64,000 bases of DNA from Litsea cubeba (GCA_012931725.1 CM022947.1:26381746-26445745); one strand, 5' to 3'. Shown: positions 1 through 12,583, counted from the stretch's first letter. Numbers and translations are program-made. Notes: generated by a model from the letters alone, not told the origin.

Positions 1-1253
1 TTAAAACAGCCCAAAACTAAACCTTGAATGGCCCAAGAAACGAGTTTTAAAACAGCCCAAAACTGACCTTGAAACAGGCCCAAAACTGATTTCTAAACAA
101 ACCCATAAATCCTCCTGAAACAGGCCCCAGGCTGGGCTGGGCTCAACCATTCTTTAACATAAAAAAACTAAATTATTTCATAGCAAAACCATTAATCAAT
201 CAAAACTACACTGAATCACCTCATCCCATTTATGAATTCAGCATGAAAATCATAGATTAATCATAAGATAAATGTAAAGATATGAGCTGAGATCTCACAT
301 TGAGAAGTCCTTAATAAAATCAGAGATTTTCATTCTGATGCCAACAAAATCATATAGACAGACTGAACATAAACCCAATGTTGTAAAACTGTTGGAAATC
401 AAAATTTTCATGGCTAAGCTAATCATTTAAAATGGATCAAAACTTATAAATAAACAAGATTCAAATGCATGCATTCCAACAATTTATTCACTTGCAGAAA
501 TCTGAACATAGTTGAGTACAAAAACTGTAGAAATCTGAATGTTAATTTGAACATAAACCTGCAGAAATCTGAACCTGGATTGGACACAAAAACCAGCAAA
601 GATCTGAAATTGAACACAGCTAAACACTAAGACTGCATGAGTTTTGAACACAGTTGTACACAAAATTCCTGCAGAAATCCAAACTCATTTGCACACTAAA
701 ACCTCAGCAGAAATCTGAATTCATTTACACACAAAGAAAAATCCTGCAGAGATCTGAATGCTAACAAAACACTAACCTGGTTGGAATCTCAAACAGAAAA
801 TTAAGACATTGTAGAGAAACTAATCACAGCTGAACATTAAAACCTTTATGAAACCAAAATATATATATATATAGCCAATGAAAATGAAAGAAAAGACATG
901 GTTATTTCAAATTAAGCTTTAAAGAAGAAACATTATTTCATTAACTTGCATTCAAACCAGTTTATTCACTTGCCTTAGCCCAATGTCAAACCAAAAATCT
1001 CCTCAAGGATCTCTTCCTACAGCTGAACCGAGCTCTACAAAAAGCACCGAGAAATCCATTCAAAAATCATCATTTTGAACAAACAAAACCCCCATTTCGA
1101 AAATGGGTTTGCATGTATGAAAAACAAGCCCTACATGAGCTAAAAGAACTCCATGGAAGAGGGAAAATGAAGCTCTAACCTGTAGCTTGCTGAACAGGAA
1201 GGGACCAGCTGGGAGAAGAAGAAGAGTTGCAGAAAATCTTTCAAAAGAGTTAC
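1..1253 (-). repeat. Old gypsy-type LTR remnant, distal part
   Basis: This AT-rich noncoding stretch was once continuous with 9692-10384, because the young gypsy element at 1254-9691 sits between two copies of GTTAC. The rejoined sequence ends at 10384 with the terminus TGTAAGACCCCGACC on the minus strand, a start common in plant gypsy LTRs. The other LTR end lies left of the window or is decayed. No open frame of note is present. Calling it an LTR rests mainly on the terminus at 10384. Confidence 0.5.
490..765. repeat. Degenerate CTGCAGAAATCTGAA-type repeats
   Basis: Variants of the phrase CTGCAGAAATCTGAA recur about seven times at irregular 35-60 bp spacing, joined by A/C-rich linkers such as CACAAAAAC. 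It looks like a decayed minisatellite inside the old LTR. No function is evident. Confidence 0.5.
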
Positions 1254-3770
1254 TGTCACGTCCCCAAAATAAGAATTGGGGAAAAACGTGAAAATTAAAA
1301 TTTTAAATTCAAATTCCTGTGTTTAATACAACACAAGCTTCCAAAAGTGGACCCACATAAAATTTCAACATGTGGTGAGTCAAAATAAATTTCATTAAAT
1401 GCAACGGAAGCTATATTCAATTGGTATTCAAAGTAATGAACCATCACGAAAATCAAATAAACATAATAATTCAAGTTGCAAAAATGAATAAAACAATTAC
1501 TAAGAAAGGTTTATCATTGAGGAAAGTTCATCTAAGGAATTACTAAGATGACGTTCTCTCTAATGCAGGCTCAGACGGCTTCGAAACCGTCTCCGGCGTC
1601 CCACTCGGGTTCGTTAGTTGGCTCAATCGTTTGAAACGTTTGATCCTCCTCCGTTTCCTCGGTAAAATAGGGCTCGGTACCTATGCACCAAATATTTCAA
1701 AGCAAATAGCAAGAACATAATCATAATTCAAAATTAAATACATGACGAGAAGAATATAGACAAATGTGATCATATAGAAGCAAAGGTGAAGATATACACG
1801 AATGAACGTATGACATAAATCCAAATAAAACAAATGGAGCAATAAGATTCAGACGGAGACAAGTGTCCCCGTTGTGGGTGGTCAACCCTACATAATCGGG
1901 AAAGCCCGTCCATAACGTCGGTGGTCAATCGATCAATAAACAAAAATCAAGATAACCTGTTCACATTCATAGCGGATTATAAGTGACCCGGACACATCGG
2001 TGATCAACCGTCCATATACGATCTGCAGTCGTTCATAAATGACCCACATAAAGGAAAACATATATACATAATAGACCCGAATAATAATGCTCCGACACAA
2101 GAGTCCTAAGTCAAAATAAAGTGCTGGCCATTCCACATTCATATCATAATACAGAATTTGCCAAGCCACTTTATAGTCCATAACACAATAGGGTGTGCAT
2201 CTAAAAGAATAGATATCCTAAATCAACATATATATGCATGCGAAGGTTAAGAATAATCACAAACCAATCCTAAGGTTAAACATAGGGTCTCATGCCCAAC
2301 AACCACATGAATCTTTAATAGATAAATGATCAATGCATCCCTTCTCCATCAATGGTGCATAGTCCCAATTAAGGGTTTTCCAATAGAGATGGATTGAACT
2401 CAAATCTACTAGGATTTCCCCGAGGTTATATGAAGCACTAAACCCCATGTTAGTAAGATACCACGTGCCCAGTCGGTATTTACTCAGGTCCGAAGATCTA
2501 ATTAATAAGGTATAAAATTATAATACTAACCCATGAAAATCAAAGATACCATTTAAAAATTAATTTGTATTTATAAATCAACTAAGGCCCTTTCTTCAAA
2601 TTTCCATAAATAAAAAGGGTCAATGTAAATAATTTCACCACACTAAAAGTCACATGGGATGATGTCATCCCATGTCATCACTTTATCCACTTTATTCCCA
2701 TTCTTATCAGGTAACAGGTCATCACTTTTATTTTATTCCTATACAACTAAAGTCAAAGTCATCCTCTCCTCCACTCAATAACAGTAACAACATTTCTGCA
2801 CTCAACATAGAACAAAGTTCTGTAATGGAGATTAACGTCTACACAACTGGGTATTCAAATAGTGGGCCCCACCGATCAACACTCTTGATGGAGCTGACCT
2901 CCAAGGTCGCCCAGGGTCCACTATAAGATCTACGGTCTGGATCAATCATCAGTGGGGTCCACCCAGTTTCATAATTAAAACCACACGGAAGTAATTCCAA
3001 ACACAGTGGGCGGTAGTTCATCATATTGGAATTATAGTAACAGTAAAATGAAAGATAAAAATCGTATACTCATATTACAATATAAAAGGCATCAAAAGGT
3101 TTCTACATGCGAATCAAGGTGAAAAACAAATATTAAATTTATAAATCATGATTAGGTACTTGCCTTTCACCGGGTTAAAGAAAAATGCACAGACCCTAAT
3201 ACCCAAATCAAGATTCCCACAGCGCTCGAGAATAATCCTATCGCCAATCTGACATAAGAGATGGAAAAGAAATGCCCAAATGAGCAGATCTATTATAACC
3301 CTACCCAAACCTAACATTGGAAAGAAGAAGAATATAACCCAAGAGTATAGATTTACTTCTCTAATGGCTTGAGGAGATGATTACCTGAGATTAGAAAGTC
3401 GAACCAAGAATGATGGTATCTTCAGATCTTGATTCTGATGGCTGGATCCTAGAGTTGCAGAGGCTTGGAAAGTTGAAAGAGGAAGAAGATAAACAGGGAA
3501 CGGGCAGAGTTGCAGAGGGAGAGATAAGGACGAGCGTTCGTAATAAGGGGATAAGGTTAAGAGAATAATGGGCTTAAGTCATTGGGTCGGGTCAAACTGC
3601 GGATCAGGACATCTACCCATTAACCCAACTCACCAATCCACGCATCTAATCTAACGTGTGCCCCACTTAATCCTAACCACTTAAATAACTAAAATACATT
3701 TCAATTAAAATAACAATAATATCTAATAAAAAAATAATAAATATATAATAGGTGGGACCAGGATCTTACA
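1254..3770 (-). repeat. 3' LTR of the Tekay-type element
   Basis: It is 2517 bp with TG...CA ends. It contains a perfect palindrome at 2653-2674 (10-bp arms CATGGGATGA around TG). It lacks the 75-bp retroposon-plus-duplication found in the partner LTR. Short open frames inside occur in both LTRs and are not genes. Confidence 0.93.
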
Positions 3771-3786
3771 TTCTCCCCCCCTTAGG
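3771..3786 (-). other. Polypurine tract
   Basis: On the minus strand this reads as a purine-rich stretch with seven or more G followed by AGAA, touching the 3' LTR. This is the expected primer for plus-strand DNA synthesis and confirms the element's orientation. Confidence 0.85.
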
Positions 3787-3809
3787 ATATTTGGTCCTCC
3801 AAATAAAAA

Positions 3810-4719
3810 TCATACCTCTGGAAGAAGAAACGGATACAACTTCCTCACTTGGTCCCGAAGTTCCCAAGGGGCTTCTCGAGGACTATGGTGCTCCCACTGG
3901 ACTTTCACCCTATGTATTGTCCGAGTCCTGAGAATTTGCTCTTTTGTGTCGATGATCTGAGATGGTCGCTCCACATAGGTAACATCTGGCTGCAATTCCA
4001 ATGGCTCATAATGCAACACGTGCAACGGGTCCTTGATATACTTTTTCAACATTGAGACATGAAAAACATTATGCACTGCTGACAACTCTGCTGGTAAAGC
4101 CAATCTATAGGCAACTTCTCCAATTCTTTCCAAGATCTCAAATGGACCGATAAATCTCCGAGATAACTTCCCTTTTTGCCCAAATCGCAATGTTCCTCGC
4201 GTCGGTGAAACCTTAAGAAATACATGTTCACCTATCTCAAACTGAAGATCTCTTCTTTTCATGTCTGCATAACTTTTCTGCCGGCTTCTAGCAATTTTTA
4301 ACCTGTCATGGATTTGCTTCACTTGCTCACTGGTATCACTAACAATAGATGGGCCATGAAAACTTCTGACACCTATCTCTTCCCAACAAATTGGGGTTCT
4401 GCATCTACGGCCATACAACGCTTCGAATGGTGCCATACCGATACTAGAGTGATAACTATTATTGTATGCAAACTCGCATAATGGGAGACTCTTCTGCCAG
4501 TCCTTCCCAAACTCAAGGACACAAGCTCGCAACATATCCTCCAGTGTCTGATTAGTCCTTTCAGTTTGACCGTCGGTCTGAGGATGATACGCTGTACTGA
4601 AATTCAACTTCGTGCCCAAAGCTGCCTGAAGTTCTGTCCAAAATCTGCCCAAAAATCTAGGATCTCTGTCTGATACGATCGATAGAGGGACACCATGAAT
4701 TGTGACAACCTCTGGGAAG
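3810..4719 (-). pseudogene. Integrase C-terminal half with chromodomain-like tail (truncated)
   Basis: The open frame begins inside the integrase core with the second catalytic Asp (SDRDPRF) and the catalytic Glu (TDGQTERTNQ). It continues through the GPF/Y-like region (RRFIGPFEILERIGEVAYRL) and ends in a chromodomain-like segment (VKVQWEHHS...APWELRDQVRKLYPF). The zinc finger and the first catalytic Asp are missing because of the deletion at about 4709-4720. The frame is not in phase with the upstream gag-RT frame, so no polyprotein can include it. Family placement as a chromovirus (Tekay/Del) is inferred. Confidence 0.88.
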
Positions 4720-4720
4720 A
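4709..4720 (-). other. Internal deletion junction RT-to-integrase
   Basis: On the minus strand, reading leaves the RT block NKYPLP around the bases CTTCCCAGAGG. It enters the integrase block EVV-IHGVP in another frame. The few ambiguous bases at the joint (about CCCAGAGG) could fit either side, suggesting short microhomology. Roughly 2 kb of normal pol is missing (inferred from usual Tekay length). Confidence 0.8.
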
Positions 4721-6909
4721 GGGTATTTGTTCTTGATTGTGACCTGATTGAGTTGTCTATAATCAATACACATCCTCATGGAACCATCCTTCTTCTTCAC
4801 AAACAGGACCGGTGCACCCCAAGGTGATACACTTGGTCTCACAAATCCCTTGTCCAACAAATCCTGCAATTGGGTTTTCAACTCTCTGAGTTCTGCTGGA
4901 GCCATTCTATATGGAGCTTTAGAAATAGAAGCTGTCCCTGGTACCAATTCAATTGAGAAATCTATCTCTTTGGCTGGAGGTAAGCCTGGAATCTCATCGG
5001 GAAAAACATCCGGAAACTCACAGACCACTGGAATATCCTCCACCCCTTTGGACTGTTTATCCTCTGTGATAAACGCCAAGTATCCTTCGCATCCAGATTT
5101 CAACAATCTTTCTGCTTTCAATACCGAGATCTGACATGTCTGAATCGATCTCCTTTGCCCAACGAATTCAACAGTGTCAGAATGCAGTGACAACTTGATG
5201 GTTTTGTTAAAACAGTTCATCACTGCTCTATAGGTCGCTAGCCAATCCATACCAAGTATGACATCGAAATCCTTCATCGTTAAAAGAATCAGGTTTGCAG
5301 GTAAGATGAAATCTCCGACCTGAACTCGGGTACTCGGAAAATATTGGTGACAACGGACCTGCGTGCCCACTGGGGTACCCACTACTAAAGCAACATCTAA
5401 TCTCACTAAAGCCTCATTGATATGTCTAGCAAAATCATGAGAAACAAATGAATGTGTAGAGCCAGGGTCAAAAATGGCCTTAGCTTCTACCTCTGAGATT
5501 AGAACAATACTTTCCACCACTTCTGCAGAAGCATCTGCATCCTCATGTGTAACTGCATACACTTTGCCCATCTGATAGGCTTGGTTCTGCTGCCCTTGGA
5601 CTGGCCTTTGTGCTCTTGGTTGGCCCACTGGTTGCTGCCTGTATTGCTGAAATGGCCTCTGTTGTCCTAGCGCTGGCCTCTGTTGCTGTGGTGCTGCACC
5701 CCTATACTGCTGATACTGAGGAGCTGGTGCTCGGTACAACTGCTGCTGTTGTGGGGCTCGATAAATCAGTTGTGGCCCCTGCGGAGGTGCTGCTCTCCAC
5801 GGCTGCGCCGGAGTACGAGAAGCTACTAGCTGGGATTTTGGCAACTGATTACCGCCGTTGGGACAATCTCGAACTTGATGTCCAAGCTGTCCACAATGAA
5901 AACATGCCCCAGTCTCCTTGTAGCACTGCTCAGTAGGGTGATTCTTTCCACACCGTCTACACAGTGGTTTCTGACCACCTGAGGGTTGACCTTGAAACTT
6001 CGGTTTCTTTGGGTTGCCCTGACTAGAAGATTGCCTCAACTGATGTTGCTGGTATTTGGCTTGCCGTTCTGCTGCCTTCTTATTTAGTGCACCTTCAGCC
6101 CAATATGCACTTTTTACAGCCTCTTGGAATGTCGGGCGTTGATTGTCTCCAATCATCATATAGATATCAGCTGATAATCCATCCAGAAAACGCCTGATTT
6201 TCTCTTCCTCTGGAACAACTAGTGTGGGTGCATACTTAGACAATCTTGTGAACTGCTGTTCATATTGCTGCACTGACATATCCCCTTGCACCAAGTTTTG
6301 AAAATCCCTCTTCCACTGGTCTTTGACATATTTGGGTATGAACTTGTCCATAAACTCCTTGGTGAATGTTTCCCATGCAGTTTCTTCAGCCACTACCTCT
6401 GCTTGCGCTACTGCCTTCACCGAGTTCCACCACTGGAGAGCTATCCCTCGGAACATGTAAGCTGCCAAGTTCACTCGCTGCTTCTGAGTACAGTGGAAAA
6501 CTGCAAAGATCTGCTCTAACTGCTCTATAAAGGCATCTGCTGCCATGGGATCCTCGGATCCGTGAAACTCAGGAGGAACCCTCTTCCTAAATTTCTCGTA
6601 CAAGTCATTTGGACCTACTTCTCGAGGAGGCATGACCACTTGTACTGGCTGGGCTGCTCTGTCAGTTAATGCTATGATCTGAGCCTGGAATGCTGCCCTG
6701 TCATGATCTGCTTGTGCCCTCTCAGCAGCTCTAACTTCTCTTTCTTGTTGTTTCTCTGCAGCTCGTTCAGCTTCAGCTGCTCTTTGTTGCTCATTTTGAG
6801 TTGCCTGTGATTGCATAAAAGCCTGCAACAGCTGATTGAAACGTTCATCTGAATTATTAGATCCATTCCCAGGCTCTTTGTCCTGAGATCTTGTACTACG
6901 TTGGGCCAT
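4720..6909 (-). pseudogene. gag-protease-RT start of the Tekay-type element
   Basis: One uninterrupted frame starts at an ATG 175 bp after the primer site. An Ala/Gln/Glu-rich predicted helical N-terminus is followed by the retrotransposon gag core (from PPEFHGSEDP, about residues 113-290), a Gln-rich basic linker and zinc knuckles including CFHCGQLGHQVRDC. The protease has FDPGSTHSF, then an RT N-terminus (VKKKDGSMRMCIDYRQLNQ). Sense reading ends at NKYPLPR, where the deletion starts. The frame then runs out in about 20 foreign codons to a stop at 4657. Gag and protease could still be made. The YxDD active site is absent. Confidence 0.9.
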
Positions 6910-7070
6910 GACCTACAATAAAATAATAGTGGTTTAATTCCTCAAAAACAAGCTAACAAACAATTCTATAGGCTTAAAAGTTTACACTTTAAAGTCTATC
7001 TAACGGAAATCGCAATCCTCACCACGTCCTATTATTTCTATTCATTTTTAATATCCGAAGATCGTGCTGG

Positions 7071-7082
7071 GCTCTGATACCA
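7071..7082 (-). other. Primer binding site, initiator tRNA-Met
   Basis: The minus strand reads TGGTATCAGAGC two bases from the end of the 5' LTR. This is the standard match to the 3' end of plant initiator tRNA-Met. Confidence 0.9.
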
Positions 7083-7084
7083 AC

Positions 7085-9691
7085 TGTCACGTCCCCAAAA
7101 TAAGAATTGGGGAAAAACGTGAAAATTAAAATTTTAAATTCAAATTCCTGTGTTTAATACAACACAAGCTTCCAAAAGTGGACCCACATAAAATTTCAAC
7201 ATGTGGTGAGTCAAAATAAATTTCATTAAATGCAACGGAAGCTATATTCAATTGGTATTCAAAGTAATGAACCATCACGAAAATCAAATAAACATAATAA
7301 TTCAAGTTGCAAAAATGAATAAAACAATTACTAAGAAAGGTTTATCATTGAGGAAAGTTCATCTAAGGAATTACTAAGATGACGTTCTCTCTAATGCAGG
7401 CTCAGACGGCTCCAAAACCGTCTCCGGCGTCCCACTCGGGTTCGTCAGTTGGCTCAAACGTTTGAAACGTTTGATCCTCCTCCGTTTCCTCGGTAAAATA
7501 GGGCTCGGTACCTATGCACCAAATATTTCAAAGTAAATAGCAAGAACATAATCATAATTCAAAATTAAATATCATGACGAGAAGAATATAGACAAGTGTG
7601 ATCATATAGAAGCAAAGGTGAAGATATACACGAATGAACGTATGACATAAATCCAAATAAAACAAATGGAGCAATAAGATTCACATGGAGACAAGTGTCC
7701 CCGCTGTGGGTGGTCAACCCTACATAATCGGGAAAGCCCGTCCATAACGTCGGTGGTCAACCGATCAATAAACAAAAATCAGGATAACCTGTTCACATTC
7801 ATAGCGGATTATAAGTGATCCGGACACATCGGTGATCAACCGTCCATATACGATCTGCAGTCGTTCATAAATGACCCACATAAAGGAAAACATATATACA
7901 TAATAGACCCGAATAATAATGCTCCGACACAAGAGTCCTAAGTCAAAATAAATTGCTGGCCATTCCACATTCATATCATAATACAGAATTTGCCAAGCCA
8001 CTTTATAGTCCATAACACAATAGGGTGTGCATCTAAAAGAATAGATATCCTAAATCAACATATATATATGCATGCGAAGGTCAAGAAAAGTCACAAACCA
8101 ATCCTAAGGTTAAACATAGGGTCTCATGCCCAACAACCACATGAATCTTTAATAGATAAATGATCAATGCATCCCTTCTCCATCAATGGTGCATAGTCCC
8201 AATTAAGGGTTTTCCAATAGAGATGGATTGAACTCAAATCTACTAGGATTTCCCCGAGGTTATATGAAGCACTAAACCCCATGTTAGTAAGATACCACGT
8301 GCCCAGTCGGTATTTACTCAGGTCCGAAGATCTAATTAATAAGGTATAAAATTATAATACTAACCCATGAAAATCAAAGATACCATTTAAAAATTAATTT
8401 GTATTTATAAATCAACTAAGGCCCTTTCTTCAAATTTCCATAAATAAAAAGGGTCAATGTAAATAATTTCACCACACTAAAAGTCACATGGGATGATGTC
8501 ATCCCATGTCATCACTTTATCCACTTTATTCCCATTCTTATCAGGTAACAGGTCATCACTTTTATTTTATTCCTATACAACTAAAGTCAAAGTCATCCTC
8601 TCCTCCACTCAATACAGAACACAGTTCTGCACTCAACATTTCTGCACTCAACATAGAACAAAGTTCTGTAATGGAGATTAACGTCTACACAACTGGGTAT
8701 TCAAATAGTGGGCCCCACCGATCAACACTCTTGATGGAGCTGACCTCCAAGGTCGCCCAGGGTCCACTATAAGATCTACGGTCTGGATCAATCATCAGTG
8801 GGGTCCACCCAGTTTCATAATTAAAACCACACGGAAGTAATTCCAAACACAGTGGGCGGTAGTTCATCATATTGGAATTATAGTAATAGTAAAATGAAAG
8901 ATAAAAATCGTATACTCATATTACAATATAAAAGGCATCACAAGGTTTCTACATGCGAATCAAGGTGAAAAACAAATATTAAATTTATAAATCATGATTA
9001 GGTACTTGCCTTTCACCGGGTTAAAGAAAAATGCACAGACCCTAATACCTAAATCAAGATTCCCACAGCGCTCGAGAATAATCCTATCGCCAATCTGACA
9101 TAAGAGATGGAAAAGAAATGCCCAAATGAGCAGATCTATTATAACCCTACCCATTTCTCTTCTTGCCCTTTTCTCTTCTTTCAATACAAATTAACCTTTA
9201 GCAAAAAAAAATATTATAACCCTACCCAAACCTAACATTGGAAAGAAGAAGAATATAACCCAAGAGTATAGATTTACTTCTCTAATGGCTTGAGGAGATG
9301 ATTACCTGAGATTAGAAAGTCGAACCAAGAATGATGGTATCTTCAGATCTTGATTCTGATGGCTGGATCCTAGAGTTGCAGAGGCTTGGAAAGTTGAAAG
9401 AGGAAGAAGATAAGCAGGAACGGGCAGAGTTGCAGAGGGAGAGATAAGGACGAGCGTTCGTAATAAGGGGATAAGGTTAAGAGAATAATGGGCTTAAGTC
9501 TTTGGGTCGGGTCAAACTGCGGATCAGGACATCTACCCATTAACCCAACTCACCAATCCACGCATCTAATCTAACGTGTGCCCCACTTAATCCTAACCAC
9601 TTAAATAACTAAAATACATTTCAATTAAAATAATAATAATATCTAATAAAAAAAATAATAAATATACAATAGGTGGGACCAGGATCTTACA
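7085..9691 (-). repeat. 5' LTR of the Tekay-type element
   Basis: It is 2607 bp and nearly identical to 1254-3770. It has two length differences: a small insertion near 8618-8640, and a 59-bp retroposon plus 16-bp duplication at 9137-9227. Because both LTRs are copied from one template, the retroposon arrived after integration. Confidence 0.93.
9153..9211 (+). mobile_element. 59-bp poly(A) retroposon inserted in one LTR
   Basis: A 59-bp segment present only in this LTR ends in nine A's. It is bracketed by the 16-bp direct repeat TATTATAACCCTACCC (9137-9152 and 9212-9227), which is present once in the partner LTR near 3290-3305. A tail plus a 16-bp duplication is the signature of LINE-mediated retroposition (target-primed reverse transcription). 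The body is too short to assign. It could be the 5'-truncated end of a SINE, LINE or mRNA. Confidence 0.8.
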
Positions 9692-10384
9692 GTTACCCAA
9701 CTGAAGCTTGAGAAGAGAGGAAGAGAATGGTGAAATCAGATCTTGATTTGGAGCTTCCTAGCTAAGGCATGCAAGAGGGGGAAGTTTGGAGAAGAAGAGC
9801 TCTCCTCTCAGCTCTGTTGCAGAAATTTTTTTGGTTGCAGGATGAAATGAACGATGGGAGGGGGAAGAGGTCTAACTTAAGTGACTCAAAAGTGGGCCCA
9901 TGACTGCTGAATTTTAAAATGGCTAAAACCTTATTTTGTGTGCCCCAGATGAGATCGACGAAGAAGAGTAAAATGATCCTTGAAAAATCTAGTTTCTAAA
10001 AAGTATAAATTTGACATAATTTTGAAATTTTGAAATTTGAGTTCAGATTTGGTGTGAAAAGCCATTTTTGCCCTTTTTTTCTCGAAAAACGCATTTTCTG
10101 ATCATCGAATCAAAATGGTCAAAACATGAAAGTTGTTAAACTTCATAAAATGAGTCGAAATGCACCAAAATCAAAATTTTTAGAAATCAAAAGTAATTTC
10201 TCATAAAAATACATATCATATGGACCGGGTCAAACCAAAGTCAACGGTCCTCAAAATCTCAAAGGCTATGGAAAAATCTAGTCAAACTCAAAAATAAAGT
10301 CAAACCAACTCAAATCTTGCTTAGAAAGCTAACCCATAATTAAAACAATACTAAACAGAGAAATTGGGGGTCGGGGTCTTACAT
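9692..10384 (-). repeat. Old gypsy-type LTR remnant, terminal part
   Basis: This is the continuation of 1-1253 beyond the inserted element. It ends at 10384 in GGGGTCTTACA, i.e. TGTAAGACCCC on the minus strand. A stretch at about 9949-10115 resembles 57238-57400 (roughly 70% by eye, including AGATGA-A-CGACGA and CTAAAAAGTATA-like blocks). I infer that the two LTRs share a conserved module. Confidence 0.55.
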
Positions 10385-11408
10385 GTAGAAATGGTATACG
10401 CTAATCAGGACAACAAGGGAAGCAACATTTAGTCAAAAGCTCACTCACCAAGACAATTAGCCAGCACCATTGATGCTATCACCCATGATGGAGGAAACAA
10501 CGTCATATGTGCATGTCTCAATCCCAAGGCATGACTTCACAAGCCATCAACATTTTCGCAAAGGTCAGGTAGTCCTTGGTACGGAAATAGACACAAGAGG
10601 TGCAAGAATAACATGAACAACAAGTCAAACAGTCCTGCTAAGTTATGAAACAGTCAAGGAACAATTACAAAGGTCGATCCAAGGGTTCGGCTTACCTTTG
10701 ATATGCTAATACCACACCGTTCGCAGTGATGCGCATCTAAGGTTCTCATGTCCGGTAAAATATGTACCTTGGTCCTCTTAGGGTGTTTGACATCGAAAAC
10801 ATTGGATTCACATACTTCGTATTTGGTATGATCTCGTAGATATCTCCAGACAACTATCGAAGATGATGGTTAGCTCAAACATGAATCCCTTAGGTCCAGT
10901 TTCAATGCAATTCACGAGCCTGGGATCCTTGTACACTAACCATGCTTAACGTTCATGTTTATGACCCAAGAAACATTGAATTAAAAGTCCATCAAATGGA
11001 ACAATTAGAGTAGCACTAGAGGTCCAAATTCAAGTTTAAAAGTGCCCTAAAAAGTCCCAAATAAGTATTGAAGAAAAGCCCTAAGCACCCCCCTTGAAAA
11101 GGAGTCCAAACAGTCTCCAACGGAATCTCCCGGGCATGGGAGTCTGTTGATCGGACTTGGCCCACGGTCAATCAAGAGGAACCCATGGTCTTCAATGGCT
11201 CTGTAAGGTGCCTATCCTCATTTTCCTAATTTTTCACCCCCTTCTTACTGGAATCTTTCCATGAAATTCGACGGGGATTTGTGCGACCTTTAAGTACGCG
11301 AATAACTTCTTCCTTATCCACTAATTGCAAGTAATTTGAGTTAAAAAACTTTGTGTTTCTAAAATACGCATATAGTGTGATGTTGAGAATCGACAAATGT
11401 TTGCATGC

Positions 11409-11486
11409 ATATGCCATGCTAATCAAATTAATTATTTCCTTTCATACATATGCCATGCTAATCAAATTAATTATTTCCTTTCGGTC
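11409..11486. repeat. 39-bp tandem duplication
   Basis: Two near-identical adjacent copies begin ATATGCCATGCTAATC at 11409 and 11448. This is a simple slippage-type duplication. Confidence 0.9.
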
Positions 11487-11654
11487 TCCTAGCCCAGAAA
11501 TCAACTAAAAATCACTCTGATTTGAGGCTGAACTGATCCCCACACAAAAACCCCCAAAACCTACACAAAACCATAATATTCTCAAAACTTGAGAAAGAGG
11601 ATGAAAAGGAGGTTACATAGCTGGAAAACGAAGGGAAAGGGAGTTCTAATGCAC

Positions 11655-12140
11655 CTACTAGGGTTACAAATAGGTATCCGATTCTCCGATTACTCGGAAG
11701 TTCCGACCAGCAAAAAATCAGGTCTGGAACCTATTTTAGGTTTCGACTCGTAAACGGGCCCGGGTCCGGAACCTAATTTAGGTTCCCATTGATAAACGGG
11801 TCCAGTTCTGGGTCCATATAGCTTTCGATCCATGGACCTGGGACCCGGCATATGAGTCTTTGATATTACAATTTGTACTTTAAAACCACTCTTTTTTCGC
11901 ATTCTTATGTATAATACTAGATGTTGTAGATATGATGCACTATTATAAGTTGAATGGTATGTTATTTTAAGAAAAAATGAAGAATAAAGATAAAATAGAA
12001 TTGATTTTGGAACTAAATTCGAATCCTCTAGGTGGAACCGGTTCCCGAACTGAATCCGAAATTTCTTATCGAAACCGGGTCCGGAACCAGCAAAACAGAT
12101 TCCGATGCAAAACCGGATACGAAATCGAAAACGTTTTTAA
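11655..12140. repeat. Possible decayed hAT-like non-autonomous element
   Basis: The segment opens with TAGGGTTACAAATAGG. It contains many GGTTCC/GGAACC and GGGTCCGGAACC phrases in both orientations, a style seen in the subterminal regions of some plant hAT elements. No matching terminal inverted repeat or 8-bp duplication could be found at the right edge, so this is a weak suggestion. Confidence 0.25.
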
Positions 12141-12583
12141 GTAATTCTATGCTACTGAATTTCGCACAACATTTATCTTACGAAAGACCCGGCTATGAAA
12201 ACTATAGGTCACTTCCAAATTACACATGGTTGTGAGTTATTATGAGTCACTTGGTTTAGGAAAGCATGCGTGACCCTATAAACCGATGTAGTGGGGGATT
12301 GCATCATTGCTAAAGGGCCCTGTATCAGGAAGCAATCTCTTAGAAAGATGATCTCACCGTAGTGTGCTTCTATTTTAGACTTATTTTTTTCTTTAAATGG
12401 TTCATACATGTTGAGACTTTAATAAGTTTCTTGGATATAGGATGGCGTTACCTTTTCCACCTATATATATATATATAAAAGGATGCACAATCTTGACTAG
12501 ATGTTGACTAGATCCCACTATAAATAACCAAATCTTGTAAAGATTGCATTATGGGACTTTCCTATTTTGTAACATTTTTTTTC

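Larger units (their letters stand above)
1254..9691 (-). mobile_element. Tekay/Del-type Ty3-gypsy element with internal deletion (non-autonomous)
   Basis: Two LTRs begin TGTCACGTCC and end TCTTACA on the plus strand. They are flanked by a perfect 5-bp duplication GTTAC (1249-1253 and 9692-9696). The element reads on the minus strand: 5' LTR 7085-9691, initiator-Met primer site, gag, protease, start of RT, then directly integrase C-terminus with chromodomain-like tail, polypurine tract, 3' LTR 1254-3770. The inside is only 3.3 kb because RT, RNase H and the first half of integrase are deleted. Lineage is inferred from the long LTRs, the CCHC gag, the DPG-type protease and the chromodomain-like C-terminus. 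The LTRs look about 99% identical by eye, so the insertion is recent. Confidence 0.93.
10385..12580. other. Intergenic region, no gene recognised
   Basis: No long frame and no known protein signature is visible on either strand. It contains a 39-bp tandem duplication (11409-11486), a possible decayed hAT-like repeat (about 11655-12140) and a TA microsatellite near 12462-12477. The last 100 bp serve as the upstream region of the defensin-like gene. Confidence 0.6.

Noticed and set aside
1933..2181. 82-codon frame repeated at 7765-8013
   Set aside because: It is inside both LTRs of one element and has no recognisable domain. Duplication by LTR copying, not conservation, explains it.
7071..7082. 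Short tRNA-like matches (also at 40169, 52311, 54961)
   Set aside because: They are 12-base primer sites next to LTRs. No cloverleaf surrounds them, so they are not tRNA genes.
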